From contig JAZHRO010000036.1 of the NCBI GenBank assembly GCA_037157565.1, forward strand, positions 17,162,501-17,226,500: a stretch of 64,000 nt of DNA, read 5' to 3'. The stretch's first letter is position 1, and each line of letters opens with the position of its first letter. Both the position numbers and the translations under genes were made by a program. The notes below the pieces were generated by a model. That model did not search any database, was not told the DNA's origin, and saw nothing but the letters and a program-made list of their open reading frames with translations. Positions 18,030 through 27,647 of this stretch are shown one piece after another. The stretch comes from Thalassia testudinum (taxonomy: Eukaryota; Streptophyta; Magnoliopsida; Alismatales; Hydrocharitaceae).

Positions 18030-19287
18030 AGGCAACAGACGTAATAATTTCGCCTAATTTTATTTTGATTATTTGTCAATTGCACAGAGATTTGACCATC
18101 TATTATTTTCTTTTCTGTGCGAGAAATTTTATGCAAGAATCAGCCACTGTGAGAGGCGACCCTTGACGTCGCCAGACGAGAAGTGGACAAGCAATTTTGA
18201 AAGGAGGAGAAGGATGAGGACGCGACGGACACCATTGTATTTAATCGCTAATTTAATTAGAATAGAATTAAGATTGTAGACTTAATTTTTCATTACAGTT
18301 AGTTTGAAACCCTTGTTCTGGGGCAAATTTTGAGGGGTTTGTTCCCCAATTTTATTTTGGACCCGTGTTGGGTAATTTTTGGGAGCCTGTTCCCTTTTAT
18401 TTAGATTTAGGTTTATTTTATTATTATTTTTTTTTTTTTATTTGCTTGTGCATAAGTAGTTCTAAAAAAAAAAAATAGAAAAAGAAAAAAAATGAGCTGC
18501 CTGCTAGAAGTTGCCTGCCCTAGGACGAACCATTTAGGTCTGTATGAGCAGCCTCTAGATTTGCTTTTCTGCATTGCGTGCATTTTTGCATCGAAGATCG
18601 CTGGAGGCAAGGTACGCATTCTCTTACTTTGCATCCTATTTTTGATCACGCATTGCATTTGGGATTTAATGCGAAGACCACCTAATCTGTACTGAATAAA
18701 TCTAACAAGTGGTCACATATTTTCTTTAGAAAAAGGACTAATTAAAGGAAGGACATTTTAAAAACCAAGGATTTGATTTTCAAACTTGGCGTGCGATTCA
18801 AAGTTCAAAATCTTTGACGGTGTATGCACACTTATTTCACTTGCATCACGGCACGTTTCTAGACACTCCTTAGGTTTGGAAATACTAGGACAAGAGCCCT
18901 CCTTTCGTTGGATTTTGAAGTGTTCGAAACTTGAGATCAAAGGTTTTGTAAATCCAAAGAGGGGGATACCCTGTCACGGATTTTTGGGGGTATTTGAGGA
19001 GCACCGCGAAAGCACAGCTTCAAAGGAAGGCTTAGGCCTACTTGCATCCCTCGATCTTCCGTCTTTGGATTTACTTGACCATTTGAGATTTAGGGAAGAA
19101 CACCTAAGCTCCAACTAGGTCTTTTTAGGCGAGCCGTAGGTCGACAATAGGCACGTAAATTGATTGAACAAATTGTATTGTCACCTGCAATCTGACTTAA
19201 AATCAAAAGCCTAAATTGGGAAAGACCTAAAAGGTCCTTTTTGAATTGTGTCTTGCTTGGGGAATTCTGATTGAAGTGTGAGTTAGA
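18030..19287 (+). other. Gyp2 unit 2 5' leader
   Basis: Near-identical copy of 11970-13228. Differences are single substitutions and a homopolymer-length change near 18420-18440. No gene recognised. Confidence 0.6.
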
Positions 19288-19536
19288 ATGGACCACATTG
19301 ATTTTCATCCTTTCACATCTTGCCCACACCCTCACCCCCACTCTGCATCCTTCGATCCCAGACGCCGAGATGGTCCATTCCTTGATGGACATAATGACAA
19401 TCATTGGGATCCGTTTTACTCCTATTATAGGAGTATTGGCCTAGTTAAGCCCCAAATTAGTGAGCAGAACTCAGGAGTGGGATTTGCTTTGCCCAATATC
19501 TCACATACCAAAGAAATACCCAACCCACCTCCCTGA
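19288..19536 (+). CDS. Gyp2 unit 2 short 5' ORF, 82 aa
   Basis: Same 82-residue sequence as at 13229 and the same terminating TGA. The presumed frameshift was therefore already present before the unit was duplicated, or the two frames are normally separate or joined by recoding. Confidence 0.5.
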   Translation: MDHIDFHPFTSCPHPHPHSASFDPRRRDGPFLDGHNDNHWDPFYSYYRSIGLVKPQISEQNSGVGFALPNISHTKEIPNPPP

Positions 19537-19619
19537 AAACTTATAATGGTTGGACAAACACTCCTGGGTACTATAAGCCTGAGCCTGACTTCTCTTATGA
19601 TAGAAATGACCTCTCCTCT

Positions 19620-21284
19620 TTGAAGATGGAAATACAGAAAATGCAAAATGAAATGAGTGAATTGTTAGGAGAATCTTTGAGAGCAGGCCAACAAGAAAGA
19701 GATGAAATTAGCTACCCAATCTACCCCATTGACGATGACGTACACCCCTCTACAATAGATGATTCTCCCGTGGGAAAGCTACACTTTAAGTTGAAGGGAA
19801 ATTCTGGGGAGAATAGCTACTTTTCGAGGATCGATTTTGAAACCTCCCCATTAGATGACACTTCCTTGAGAGATCTACACTTTAGGTGGGAGGAAAATAC
19901 ACATGAAAGTAGCTATGCATTGGATGAAGAAAGGTGGCAACCCGAGGAAGATGATGATAAGGTTGAGTATCCACCTGAAGTATATTGGAGTCAAAAGAAG
20001 GGAATGATGGTACCATTGGAAGACCTCGACCCAGATGATAGTATTTTCGTGACATTTGATGAAGTGGGTCAAAGTCAAGTTGTTAATCCTACCCTCCCTT
20101 CTGATCACGATATGGAACTCAAACCCACCCTTAGGGAACCTAACCCTAAAGAAATTGACCTATCTGAGGAGTCTGATGTAACCAATGTAAATAATTTACC
20201 TCAGATAGAGCACCCTAGGGGATCTGCTGAGATATTAAATGATTCTAGACCTCGGGTACATGATGAATTGTGTGATGAGGAGGAAGATGAATTATATGAG
20301 GAACCTACATTCAAGATTTGGAGTGACACTAAGGGTGATTATGTCTTATTTGAAGAGTTAGCCCCTGAGGATGTCACAAATTTGACCAAATTAGGTTTCC
20401 TTGGCACACCCATTGATGATATTTCTCCTCATGATAAAATGATGGAAAATTTGGAAGCAATTTCTAAGATTTATGTGGATTCACATATAGACTCCGGGGA
20501 AGATTTGAGTAAAGAACAAAAACCCGGGGATGACATTGATAGGATAATCCCTAGATCTGTTGCTTCCAACCTACCTTCATTCACTTCGAAGTCACCCTCT
20601 GATTCGCTTATATCTGAAAGCGAAATTGTGACTCCTGATGAAGAGCAGGAAGATCCACGTGATGGTGCAAGGAACGCTAGGGATGAAATTGAGGATTTAG
20701 AAAGAGTGTTTAGGATGGACACCAAGCTGATTAAACCCAACCTAGATCTTATGGCCATCCCACAACCTTGTAACTTGGACACCCTAGACGATCCTTGCCT
20801 TAGAGAATTGCTCATTTTTGTTCTGACTAGGGGGCTTAACAGACCAATATTTTCTGTAATGGAGTATCGGGTATGGATTGATGATTTCTTTAGTCAGTCC
20901 ATTACCCTGGGGGTTTATCTCTATACCATTCCTTCCCCATTCTTTTTGGAGGATCCTTGTCATCCTACCCCTACCCCTTTGGAGGTTATTTTAACTGTTT
21001 ATCCTTTAGAACCTCTTCTGGTGACCTGGGAAGATTTCATTCCCATTTTAGTTGGGCGAGCATTTGCTATCGGGATTCATCATCAGCTCGCCAACATCCT
21101 AGGTTACCTATTTTCTAGGCCAACTTTGCTTTGCTCATTTTTAGGGCCTATTTCTGCAATTCTTGAACCTGATTTGCAGGTTCTTCGGCTATTCAGCCCA
21201 GCTTTGACCCAGGTAATATCCTTCTATGGAATGAGGACATTGCAGATTTTAGGCATGGGGGGGTGTACTTGGGGATATACATAG
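19620..21284 (+). CDS. Gyp2 unit 2 long ORF, 554 codons, unknown product
   Basis: Second copy of the unknown ORF, open over its whole length. It differs from unit 1 at three residues: Tyr for His in DEISxPIY, Val for Leu in PPExYW, Thr for Ser in CNLDxLDD. Domain content is as described for 13561-15225: acidic N-terminal part with paired internal repeats, hydrophobic C-terminal part. The uninterrupted frame in both copies reflects youth and perhaps function, but recent duplication makes the two copies non-independent evidence. Confidence 0.6.
   Translation: MKMEIQKMQNEMSELLGESLRAGQQERDEISYPIYPIDDDVHPSTIDDSPVGKLHFKLKGNSGENSYFSRIDFETSPLDDTSLRDLHFRWEENTHESSYALDEERWQPEEDDDKVEYPPEVYWSQKKGMMVPLEDLDPDDSIFVTFDEVGQSQVVNPTLPSDHDMELKPTLREPNPKEIDLSEESDVTNVNNLPQIEHPRGSAEILNDSRPRVHDELCDEEEDELYEEPTFKIWSDTKGDYVLFEELAPEDVTNLTKLGFLGTPIDDISPHDKMMENLEAISKIYVDSHIDSGEDLSKEQKPGDDIDRIIPRSVASNLPSFTSKSPSDSLISESEIVTPDEEQEDPRDGARNARDEIEDLERVFRMDTKLIKPNLDLMAIPQPCNLDTLDDPCLRELLIFVLTRGLNRPIFSVMEYRVWIDDFFSQSITLGVYLYTIPSPFFLEDPCHPTPTPLEVILTVYPLEPLLVTWEDFIPILVGRAFAIGIHHQLANILGYLFSRPTLLCSFLGPISAILEPDLQVLRLFSPALTQVISFYGMRTLQILGMGGCTWGYT
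21252..21263 (+). other. Internal polypurine tract, Gyp2 unit 2
   Basis: GGCATGGGGGGG, the counterpart of 15193-15204, with the same ATGAGGACATTGCA upstream. Confidence 0.6.
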
Positions 21285-22349
21285 CATAATTGCATACATT
21301 TGTACATATAAAAAAAAAAGTTTTGAGCTTAACTGGCTAAGTCCTGCATTCTTAAGCAAATCAGAACTCTAGCGTAGACTAAATTAATTCTAGGGTCAAA
21401 CTTTAGAAGCTAAATAAGCTACTAGCTTTAGACCTTTAGGGTCCTTTGTGGACTTAAAAACTTAAGTAGGAGTTAAGTTGCGGACCATTCTTCAAGAGCT
21501 TGAGGAAGGGAAGCTAGGGTTTGAGTTAAAAGGTGGGGTAGTACCTGGAGTCTTATTCTACCTTTTGTTTTACGGGTCCTTGTAACCCAAGCATCCAAAT
21601 TTTTCACACTTGGTCTGGTAATTAACTTAATTTCTGAAAAGAGATTTGGTTCTCTTAGTTTTGACTTAAGAAAGGCTTGAAAACACATTTTGATTGGAAG
21701 AGTTCCCGCCGCAGGAGAGGTGGAGTATATACTCACCTTGAGGATGCGATGGTAACATATTACCTCCTCGGCGCTTGTCTCTTAGGATATCCATCCTACT
21801 GGGGGCATGTAAGCGCATTGCGCGGTTCAGGTACCATGGGCGGCCCTATCTCGAAGTGCCGATTGCCATAGGCCTGAATTCGCTTAAGAAATCCATGGGC
21901 GATACTATCTCGAAGTGTCGATTGCCAGGAGTTCTTGGGGTCATTATGGGCGGTGCTATCTCGAAGCATCGAAAGTCAGGCACCCTTTGAGGTATGGTAA
22001 TGGGGACAATGAATCCAACACAGACCGTGTTGATAGCTGATCTGAGGTTAGACTTAGAAGAATCAAACAAACAAAAAAAAAAAAAAAGGGGTGTATATAT
22101 AAAATTTTCCTTTAACTCAAATAACTCGGACCAATGCACAAGCACGGATGCTTTAATCTCAGGGATCAATAAACTTTAGGGTAGAGTCAGAAATCAGGGA
22201 AACTTGTGCTTGCAACTCGTCTTTAGCCGACCTAGTCTGTAACTTAGCAACTACTTAGGAACCTTGGGTTTAGAACCTGAACTTAATATGCTTCTGAAGG
22301 AAGACTAAGTGAGTTGACTAGTCTACTTAGAGTGCTAGGTTTCACTTAA
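21285..22349 (+). other. Gyp2 unit 2 3' untranslated region
   Basis: Copy of 15226-16290, including the three CCATGGGCGG-type repeats at 21834-21989 and the A-run near 22072-22087. No coding sequence recognised. Confidence 0.7.
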
Positions 22350-22384
22350 TTTTGCTAGGGACTAGCAAAAACTAGGCATGGGGG
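22350..22384 (+). promoter_or_regulatory. Stem-loop plus polypurine tract, Gyp2 unit 2
   Basis: TTTTGCTAG (22350-22358), GGA, CTAGCAAAA (22362-22370), then GGCATGGGGG (22375-22384) and TATT before the LTR. Identical to unit 1. Confidence 0.85.
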
Positions 22385-22388
22385 TATT

Positions 22389-24069
22389 TGATTAGCCCAT
22401 AGTTGTGGGCTATTTAAGTATTTAAGTGCCTACACATTAGGTTAATTCTAACATTTATTTAGTATAAATTAGGATGTAAATAGATTAATTCATAGTTTTA
22501 ATCTAATTACATAATCCATACATTGCATTCATATCTTAAGTGCATTTAGAATTAGCTTAGAATAGCATTCATCTAATTAGATAACCAATTAGGTATATTG
22601 TTTTTATTAACATAGAAGTTGAGGGTCTATACATAAATAACCCTTATATTTTAATAATATTTTCTTTATTCGTCTTCTTTCAGAACGGCTGGCTGCCGTT
22701 CCAACGCCCGGCTGCTGCAGTGATGAAGCCATTCAAGGGGGAGCGGATGTGGTGGATCTGGTCGGCGGCTGATTTCAAAATTGTTCAAGACACTACAAAA
22801 GGAGCACGGAGGCAGCCGAGCTCAGGAGGCCTCCGCCACCGACCCACCACTGTGCAGAGAGAACCTTCTCTTCCATTCCACACTGCCGGCCTCTACCGTG
22901 GCGGCGAGTCTCCACCACCGTGGGCGTGTGGTGTGACAGGCTACACCGCCATCCGGAGCTCGCTCGCATTACCGTGAGCACCTTAGCGTGCAACTCCCTC
23001 GCCGTCATCGCCGACCACCGTCACCAACCTACTGATTCAGCCACCCTCTCAGTAACTTAAGACGTCTGGGGAATTTCCCAGACGTCTGAAGTTACCCGCT
23101 CACAACCGCGCCAGCGCCCTCCTGCAGACCCTCCGCTCACGCCATCTCCACACACTCACCGGCTGTAGCGCCCTCCTCCAACCGCGCCTGCAGACCCGCA
23201 CAACCGAGCACGCCTCCTCCCGCGCCTGCCGCTTGCAAGCGCCATTCACTCGCGACTGCAGAGTCCTTCGCCCACGCGCCTGCACCCTCCAACAGCGCCT
23301 GCAGTCCACGCCGTTCACCACTGCGCCTGCAGAAATGCCAGCAGCGCCCTCCGCAGACCCTCCGCAGCGCACGCCATCCTCCAACCGCGCTGCAGCACCC
23401 TCCGTCGTGCTTGCAGAACCACCTACAGCGCCCTCTTCCCCGCGCCGGCAGACGAACACCTGCCACGCCAGCCGCAGCAGTGCCCACGGCAGCAGCAGCA
23501 GCCACCCCCGCAGCAGCAGCAAGCGGCGGACTTCACGCCAACAGGCTGCGCAAGCTGCCGGCTGCAGCACCTCCGCCGGAGCTCGTCCGGCCACCTCCGA
23601 CCGCCGCGCGACTCGCCGCCACCACCGATTCGAAGCCCTTGATCCAAGGGACCTCCTCCGAGCTTCCCGTGCCCGACCATCGGCTCCTCGTCACGCAAGA
23701 CAACGGGGAAAAATTCCCCTGTTTTGCTACAGTAAAACGTTAATTAAAATTTACATTTTCTGCCATTGCCACATTTTAATCATATTCTATTCACTCTGCA
23801 TTGCGGAAAATATCCTGTAGTTTCTCATAATTGCCATTTCAGCATTGTTTCTTGCTTAAACCTTAATCTAAAGGCAATCTTGGCTTGGTTCTTGTCCAAA
23901 TTGACTACGAACAAACATTTTTAAGTAGCGCGAATTTTAATACGTTATTGCCTCCCTGTGGATACGACCCGCTCCTCAGCGAGTGGTTATTTTTTATTAA
24001 AAATTGATTAGTCGATTTTTCCACCACATTAAACTACAAACGACTTAAAAGCGAAAGATCGACTGGTCA
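22389..24069 (+). repeat. Gyp2 LTR, third copy
   Basis: 1681 bp, ending GACTGGTCA directly before the TSD GCCAT (24070-24074). The last bases differ from LTR 1 and 2 (GACTGGTCA against CAACCGGTCA). The palindrome is at 23052-23095. The GC-rich CAG-repeat region is retained at about 22690-23710. Confidence 0.9.
23052..23095. repeat. 44-nt palindrome in Gyp2 LTR 3
   Basis: Same sequence as at 10933-10976, with both GACGTC arms intact. Confidence 0.8.
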
Positions 24070-24074
24070 GCCAT

Positions 24075-24800
24075 CCCAACCTAAACCAATGTTCATAAAA
24101 TTGTGATTAAATTCATTCATCAATACATGTTTTCTCGGTTCGGTGTTCCATGAGCTATCATCTCAGATGGAGGAACCCACTTTGCAAATATTCACTTCTA
24201 GCCCCTGATGAAAAGGTATGGGGTGTCTCATCGTATCTCGACTCCTTATCACCCCCAAACTAATGGATTGGCTGAACTATCAAATAGGGAGATCAAAAAG
24301 ATCCTCAGGTCACTGTTCGGACTGACAGGAAAGATTGGTCTGCCCGCCTTCTAGAAGCCTTGTGGGTCTATAGGACCACCCATAAGACCCAGTTAGGTAT
24401 GTCTCCCTTCATACTCATGTACGGGAAGGCATGTCACCTCCCCATAAAAATGGATCACAAAGCATACTGGGCAATACGAAAGTGCAATCTTGATCTTTTG
24501 AAGGCTAGAATCCACTGCCAGTTGCAATTGAGTGAGATTGAGGAACTACGCAATGACGCATACGAGAACTCATGAATCTACCAAAAGTGGGTGAAAGCCT
24601 TCCATGACAGGCACATCTCACGAAAAATGGATTGAACCATTCCTTGTAAGACTAGTATTTGGAAATGGAGCAGTTGAAATCAATGAACTCATCTACGAAT
24701 CAGAACCTTTTGTCATGATCAGTCAGAGACTCAAATCATTCTTCGAACTCACTGACTCAAATTTTGTTGTATCTTCTAATCTCCATTCTCCCTGAGCTTC
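24075..24800 (+). pseudogene. Gyp1 integrase, core and C-terminal part
   Basis: Continues directly from KAI at 10268 after removal of Gyp2. It contains IISDGGTHF with the second Asp of the DDE core, ISTPYHPQTNGLAELSNREIK with the catalytic Glu (GAA, 24274-24276), then the C-terminal segment with MSPFILMYGKACHLP and IHCQLQLSEIEELRNDAYE. The last frame (24604-24795) ends SNLHSP. Frameshifts near 24320-24360 and a TGA at 24572 break it. The DDE triad of the joined gene is intact, but the protein is not. Confidence 0.85.
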
Positions 24801-25080
24801 ACTGTGCCCAGCTGATGGCATTAAACTTAGCGCTTAACGGGAGGCAACCCGTCATCTTTGAAAAAATTGAAACCTTTTCTGACACATCTCTTTGCTGAAT
24901 TCATATTGCACTTTAGGGTTCGTCCATTAGAACAGTCGACTCCACCTTTGATACTTGTATCAGAGCTAGAAATCGTCCACAATAGTCATCCTAACCCGTT
25001 CACTACCCACCTGTTCTAATGAACGATCTGAATTGAACTCAAACCCACCTAATTTATAATGAGGACATGACAAATCTTAG

Positions 25081-25090
25081 CCATGGGGGG
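25081..25090 (+). other. Internal polypurine tract, Gyp1
   Basis: CCATGGGGGG preceded by ATGAGGACATGACAAATCTTAG, corresponding to the tracts at 15193 (Gyp2), 39931 (Gyp3) and 45155 (Gyp4, minus). About 1.3 kb upstream of the 3' PPT. Confidence 0.55.
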
Positions 25091-25806
25091 TATTAAAGAG
25101 CAAAACATTGTGAAAATCAATGCCGGGAAAGGTTTCATTCAAAAAAAAGAGAGGAGAAAAGAGGAAAGGAGAGGTCACTTTGAACTGAATGAAAAGAGGA
25201 GAAGAAAAAAGAAAGAAAAAAAAAGAAAAGAAAGAGAAAAATGGAGCAAACAAAGAAAGAAAAAATGAGATAGTCCCTTAAAATTGAGTATGGAACTAAC
25301 CTAACTTCTAGGTTGGATTAGATGATGAATTAAGACTTGTAAGGCTAAAACATAGGATATTAGTGAAGAGTACTAACCTTAGGCCTCTTGGATTTGCTTT
25401 AGGGTTTAAACACTCGCATATTTTTTAAGATCTGGAATAATCCTCAAGTTGAGGAAAGTGCGAGGCTAATGTAGTAGGTGTAAGGCTTAGGGATTATTTA
25501 GCCCCGTTGCGTGCCCTTTGGTTTGCAGGACTTAGTAACCTAAGCACCCAAAAATCACACACTAAGTCTAGTTTAGTGCGCTTAATAAAGAAAAACATGC
25601 CAAAAGTGTTATATTATGAAAAGCCATCTCGAAGATCTAGTGTAGGAGCAGCTCAACAACACAAGTTGATTGGACGAGTTCTCGGCATGAAGAGGTGGGA
25701 AATTCCCTCGAAGATGCGTAATAACATATCATCTCCTCGGTGCTTGTCTCCAAAGATATCTAAATGTCCTACTAGGGGCATGTATGCACCTTGTGCTGGT
25801 TTAGGT

Positions 25807-25960
25807 GCCATGGGCGGGATTATTTTGAAATGTCGATTGCCAAGGCTTGAATTTAGCTACAAAATGCCATGGGTGACACTATCCTGAAGTGTTGAAAGCC
25901 AGGGTTCTGGGGGTTGCCATGGGCAGTGCTATCCTGAAGCATCAAAAGCCAGGGGCCCTT
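25807..25960 (+). repeat. Three diverged repeats in Gyp1 3' UTR
   Basis: Units start near 25807, 25865 and 25917 with GCCATGGGCGGG, GCCATGGGTGAC and GCCATGGGCAGT, each followed by (C/T)TGAA(A/G)(T/C)(G/A)T and GCCA. They correspond one-for-one to the Gyp2 repeats at 15775-15930. Confidence 0.7.
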
Positions 25961-26366
25961 CAAGGATTGATGATGGGGACAAGGAATGCGATACACACCA
26001 TGTTTAGGGCCAATTCGAGGATGGATTTAGGGGAAAGTAAAAAGAAAATAAAGAAAACTCTCCAAATGAAAAATCCTTCTCTATCTCTCTCTTATAAAAA
26101 TGCACTAGCAAACTGAACTTGGACATGTTACTCCTAAGCATGGGTACTTTAACCGATGGGGTCAATGAACCTCTAGGCAATTTTTGCGTGCCATAGAAAC
26201 CTTCACAGTAGAATCAGGCTGAAGCTAGTCAAATTTGGATCTTGGCTGGTACTTGAGTACCTCTTGGCCTATTATTGGTATTCTGATCTAATTTCTAGAA
26301 ATGTAGCTTAGTAAGGCATCCTGACAGTTTCATTCGACCTGGAGACCTAGTTTGATCTATAGGATG

Positions 26367-26401
26367 TTTGCTAAGAAACTAGCAAAAGCTAATCATGGGG
26401 G
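26367..26401 (+). promoter_or_regulatory. Stem-loop plus polypurine tract, Gyp1
   Basis: TTTGCTA (26367-26373) pairs with TAGCAAA (26380-26386) around a 6-nt loop, a weaker form of the 9-bp stem in Gyp2 and Gyp3. CATGGGGG at 26394-26401 is the PPT, two bases before the LTR. Confidence 0.75.
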
Positions 26402-26403
26402 TA

Positions 26404-27647
26404 TGATAGGAACACCATCATAGGCCCTATTGGCCACTTTTAGTCAGGTTTAAAAGATAAATGCTCCTACATAACCATCTGAGGGTTATAACTCCACTTC
26501 AGGTTGTTTTGAGAAGAGAATAGGAAACTAGGGTTAATTATGTAATTTTAACAACATATCATGAACACAGAATAATCAAGGGGTTTGTTAGGGGTAAAAT
26601 GAAGGTCAAATGAGCATTAATACTAATAAGTAGGTCCATGCAGATAGAGATGGGGTTTCACGTATCTCGAGAACCATATAACACCCAAAACCCTAATTTC
26701 AGACCTACTTAAATTATGGAGGTTATGGTCATGATAAAATTCATCTAAATCTCCTAAAATTCATATAAAAATATTTCTCAAGGTTTGGTAACCTTGATTT
26801 GACCTTTAGAACCTATTTTGACTTTAAACAGACTCATAAATAGAGTTTTGCCCTAATTTGGGTTTCTATGCAAATTATCCAGTCAAACTTGGTCAAAATT
26901 GAAATCCAACTTTACCATCAGATTTCTTGTGTCAAAATTAGATTGGTACCAAAATTTGGATCCAATCAGAGTCCATCTTGACCTAGTTTACATTTTAGTC
27001 CATTTAAACTCTATTTTTCACACTTGAGCCCTTAGCTTTCAAAATCTTTGCATTTAGCCCTAACTTCTCATCATTTTCTTCAAAAAGGTCCCTATCGCCA
27101 GTAACATTGTGAACCCAACAACACCGACCTTCAATCAAGGATTTCTCCCTGATTAAGAGATGATTTCTTCCTGGACGAGAAGCCTTGAGCATATGTTGAG
27201 CCTCTCTTCAGGCATGAAGGAAAGAAAGGGAAGGTTCTGAGCTTCCTATGGTGTTGTGCTTACTGAGGCTTAACTCTTAAGGCATCTGGAAGCCTTGCCC
27301 ATCATCTAATTTCCTGGTTACTGTGGATGTTTAATGACGTGGAAAATTGATTGTGGTTATTGTTCATTCATTTGAATATTTGTGAGCTTAACTTTGAGGG
27401 GTTAATTTGGTGATTTAAATCACCATTTAACCTAATTTTTTGCATTGTCATTCTAGTTATTGAAATATCATTTTGATCGTCTTATTAATTTCAATTGCAT
27501 ATTCTTTTTGTCAATTGTGATTGGTGAATTAAATTGCATCATTGCTCCCTGGGAATAACCTCAGACTCCACTTTCGATTCTAAGCTTATAAATTTAAGTG
27601 TTTTTGCACGATTTTTTCCTATACTACGATGCATTTCCTAAACAACA
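26404..27647 (+). repeat. Gyp1 3' LTR
   Basis: It starts TGATAGGAACACCATCA after the PPT. It is similar along its first 700 bp to the LTR starting at 62920 and, in reverse complement, to 9400-10083. The end is judged from CCTATACTACGATG (27618-27631), which matches CCTATACTACGACG in the solo LTR, followed by AAACAACA at 27640-27647. Without the left TSD the border is uncertain by tens of bases. The 'ctccctgggaataacctcagactcc' region near 27545 is the usual block close to the LTR end. Confidence 0.7.

Larger units (their letters stand above)
10269..24069 (+). mobile_element. Gyp2: non-autonomous gypsy element in LTR-int-LTR-int-LTR form
   Basis: One 13.8-kb insertion with GCCAT at 10264-10268 and 24070-24074. 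It contains three LTRs (10269-11950, 16330-18010, 22389-24069) and two internal regions that are nearly identical. The repeat unit is 6061/6059 bp. Since only the outermost LTRs carry the TSD, one element inserted and the extra unit arose by unequal recombination between LTRs. It has no protease, RT, RNase H or integrase, but has a perfect tRNA-Asp primer site in the second unit, a PPT and a long unknown reading frame. LTRs differ from each other by roughly 1-2% by eye, mostly transitions, so it is the youngest element here. Confidence 0.92.
24801..26366 (+). other. Gyp1 3' untranslated region
   Basis: It begins with the GCTGATGGCATTAAACTTAG block (24811-24830) and GGGAGGCAACCCG (24839-24851), both typical just after Athila/Tat integrase. 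An internal purine tract CCATGGGGGG is at 25081-25090, directly followed by an A/G-rich stretch (25137-25266) whose Lys/Arg/Glu-rich frame is only composition. Three diverged repeats lie at 25807-25960. Blocks at 25540-25960 match Gyp2. Confidence 0.75.
1..27647 (+). mobile_element. Gyp1: Ty3/gypsy (Athila/Tat-type) element, 5' part outside window
   Basis: This is the host element for the left 27 kb. Fragments of gag, protease, reverse transcriptase, RNase H and integrase lie in that order on the + strand, then a 3' untranslated region, a polypurine tract and a 3' LTR. The protease motif LDLGASINLIP, the GGGAGGCAACCCG tract after integrase and the CATGGGGG PPT fit the plant Athila/Tat branch without chromodomain. 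Four later insertions (2136-3485, 3883-5511, 7267-10083, 10269-24069) account for about 19.5 kb of its span. Many stops and frameshifts show that it is dead. The right boundary, near 27647, is approximate because the other TSD copy is not in the window. Confidence 0.85.

Noticed and set aside
25083..25268. Lys/Glu/Arg-rich 61-codon ORF
   Set aside because: A/G-rich tract in the Gyp1 3' UTR; no homologue-like features.
24801..26366. Athila env-like gene between integrase and 3' LTR of Gyp1
   Set aside because: No frame over 130 codons, signal peptide or membrane pattern; the region matches noncoding Gyp2 3' UTR.
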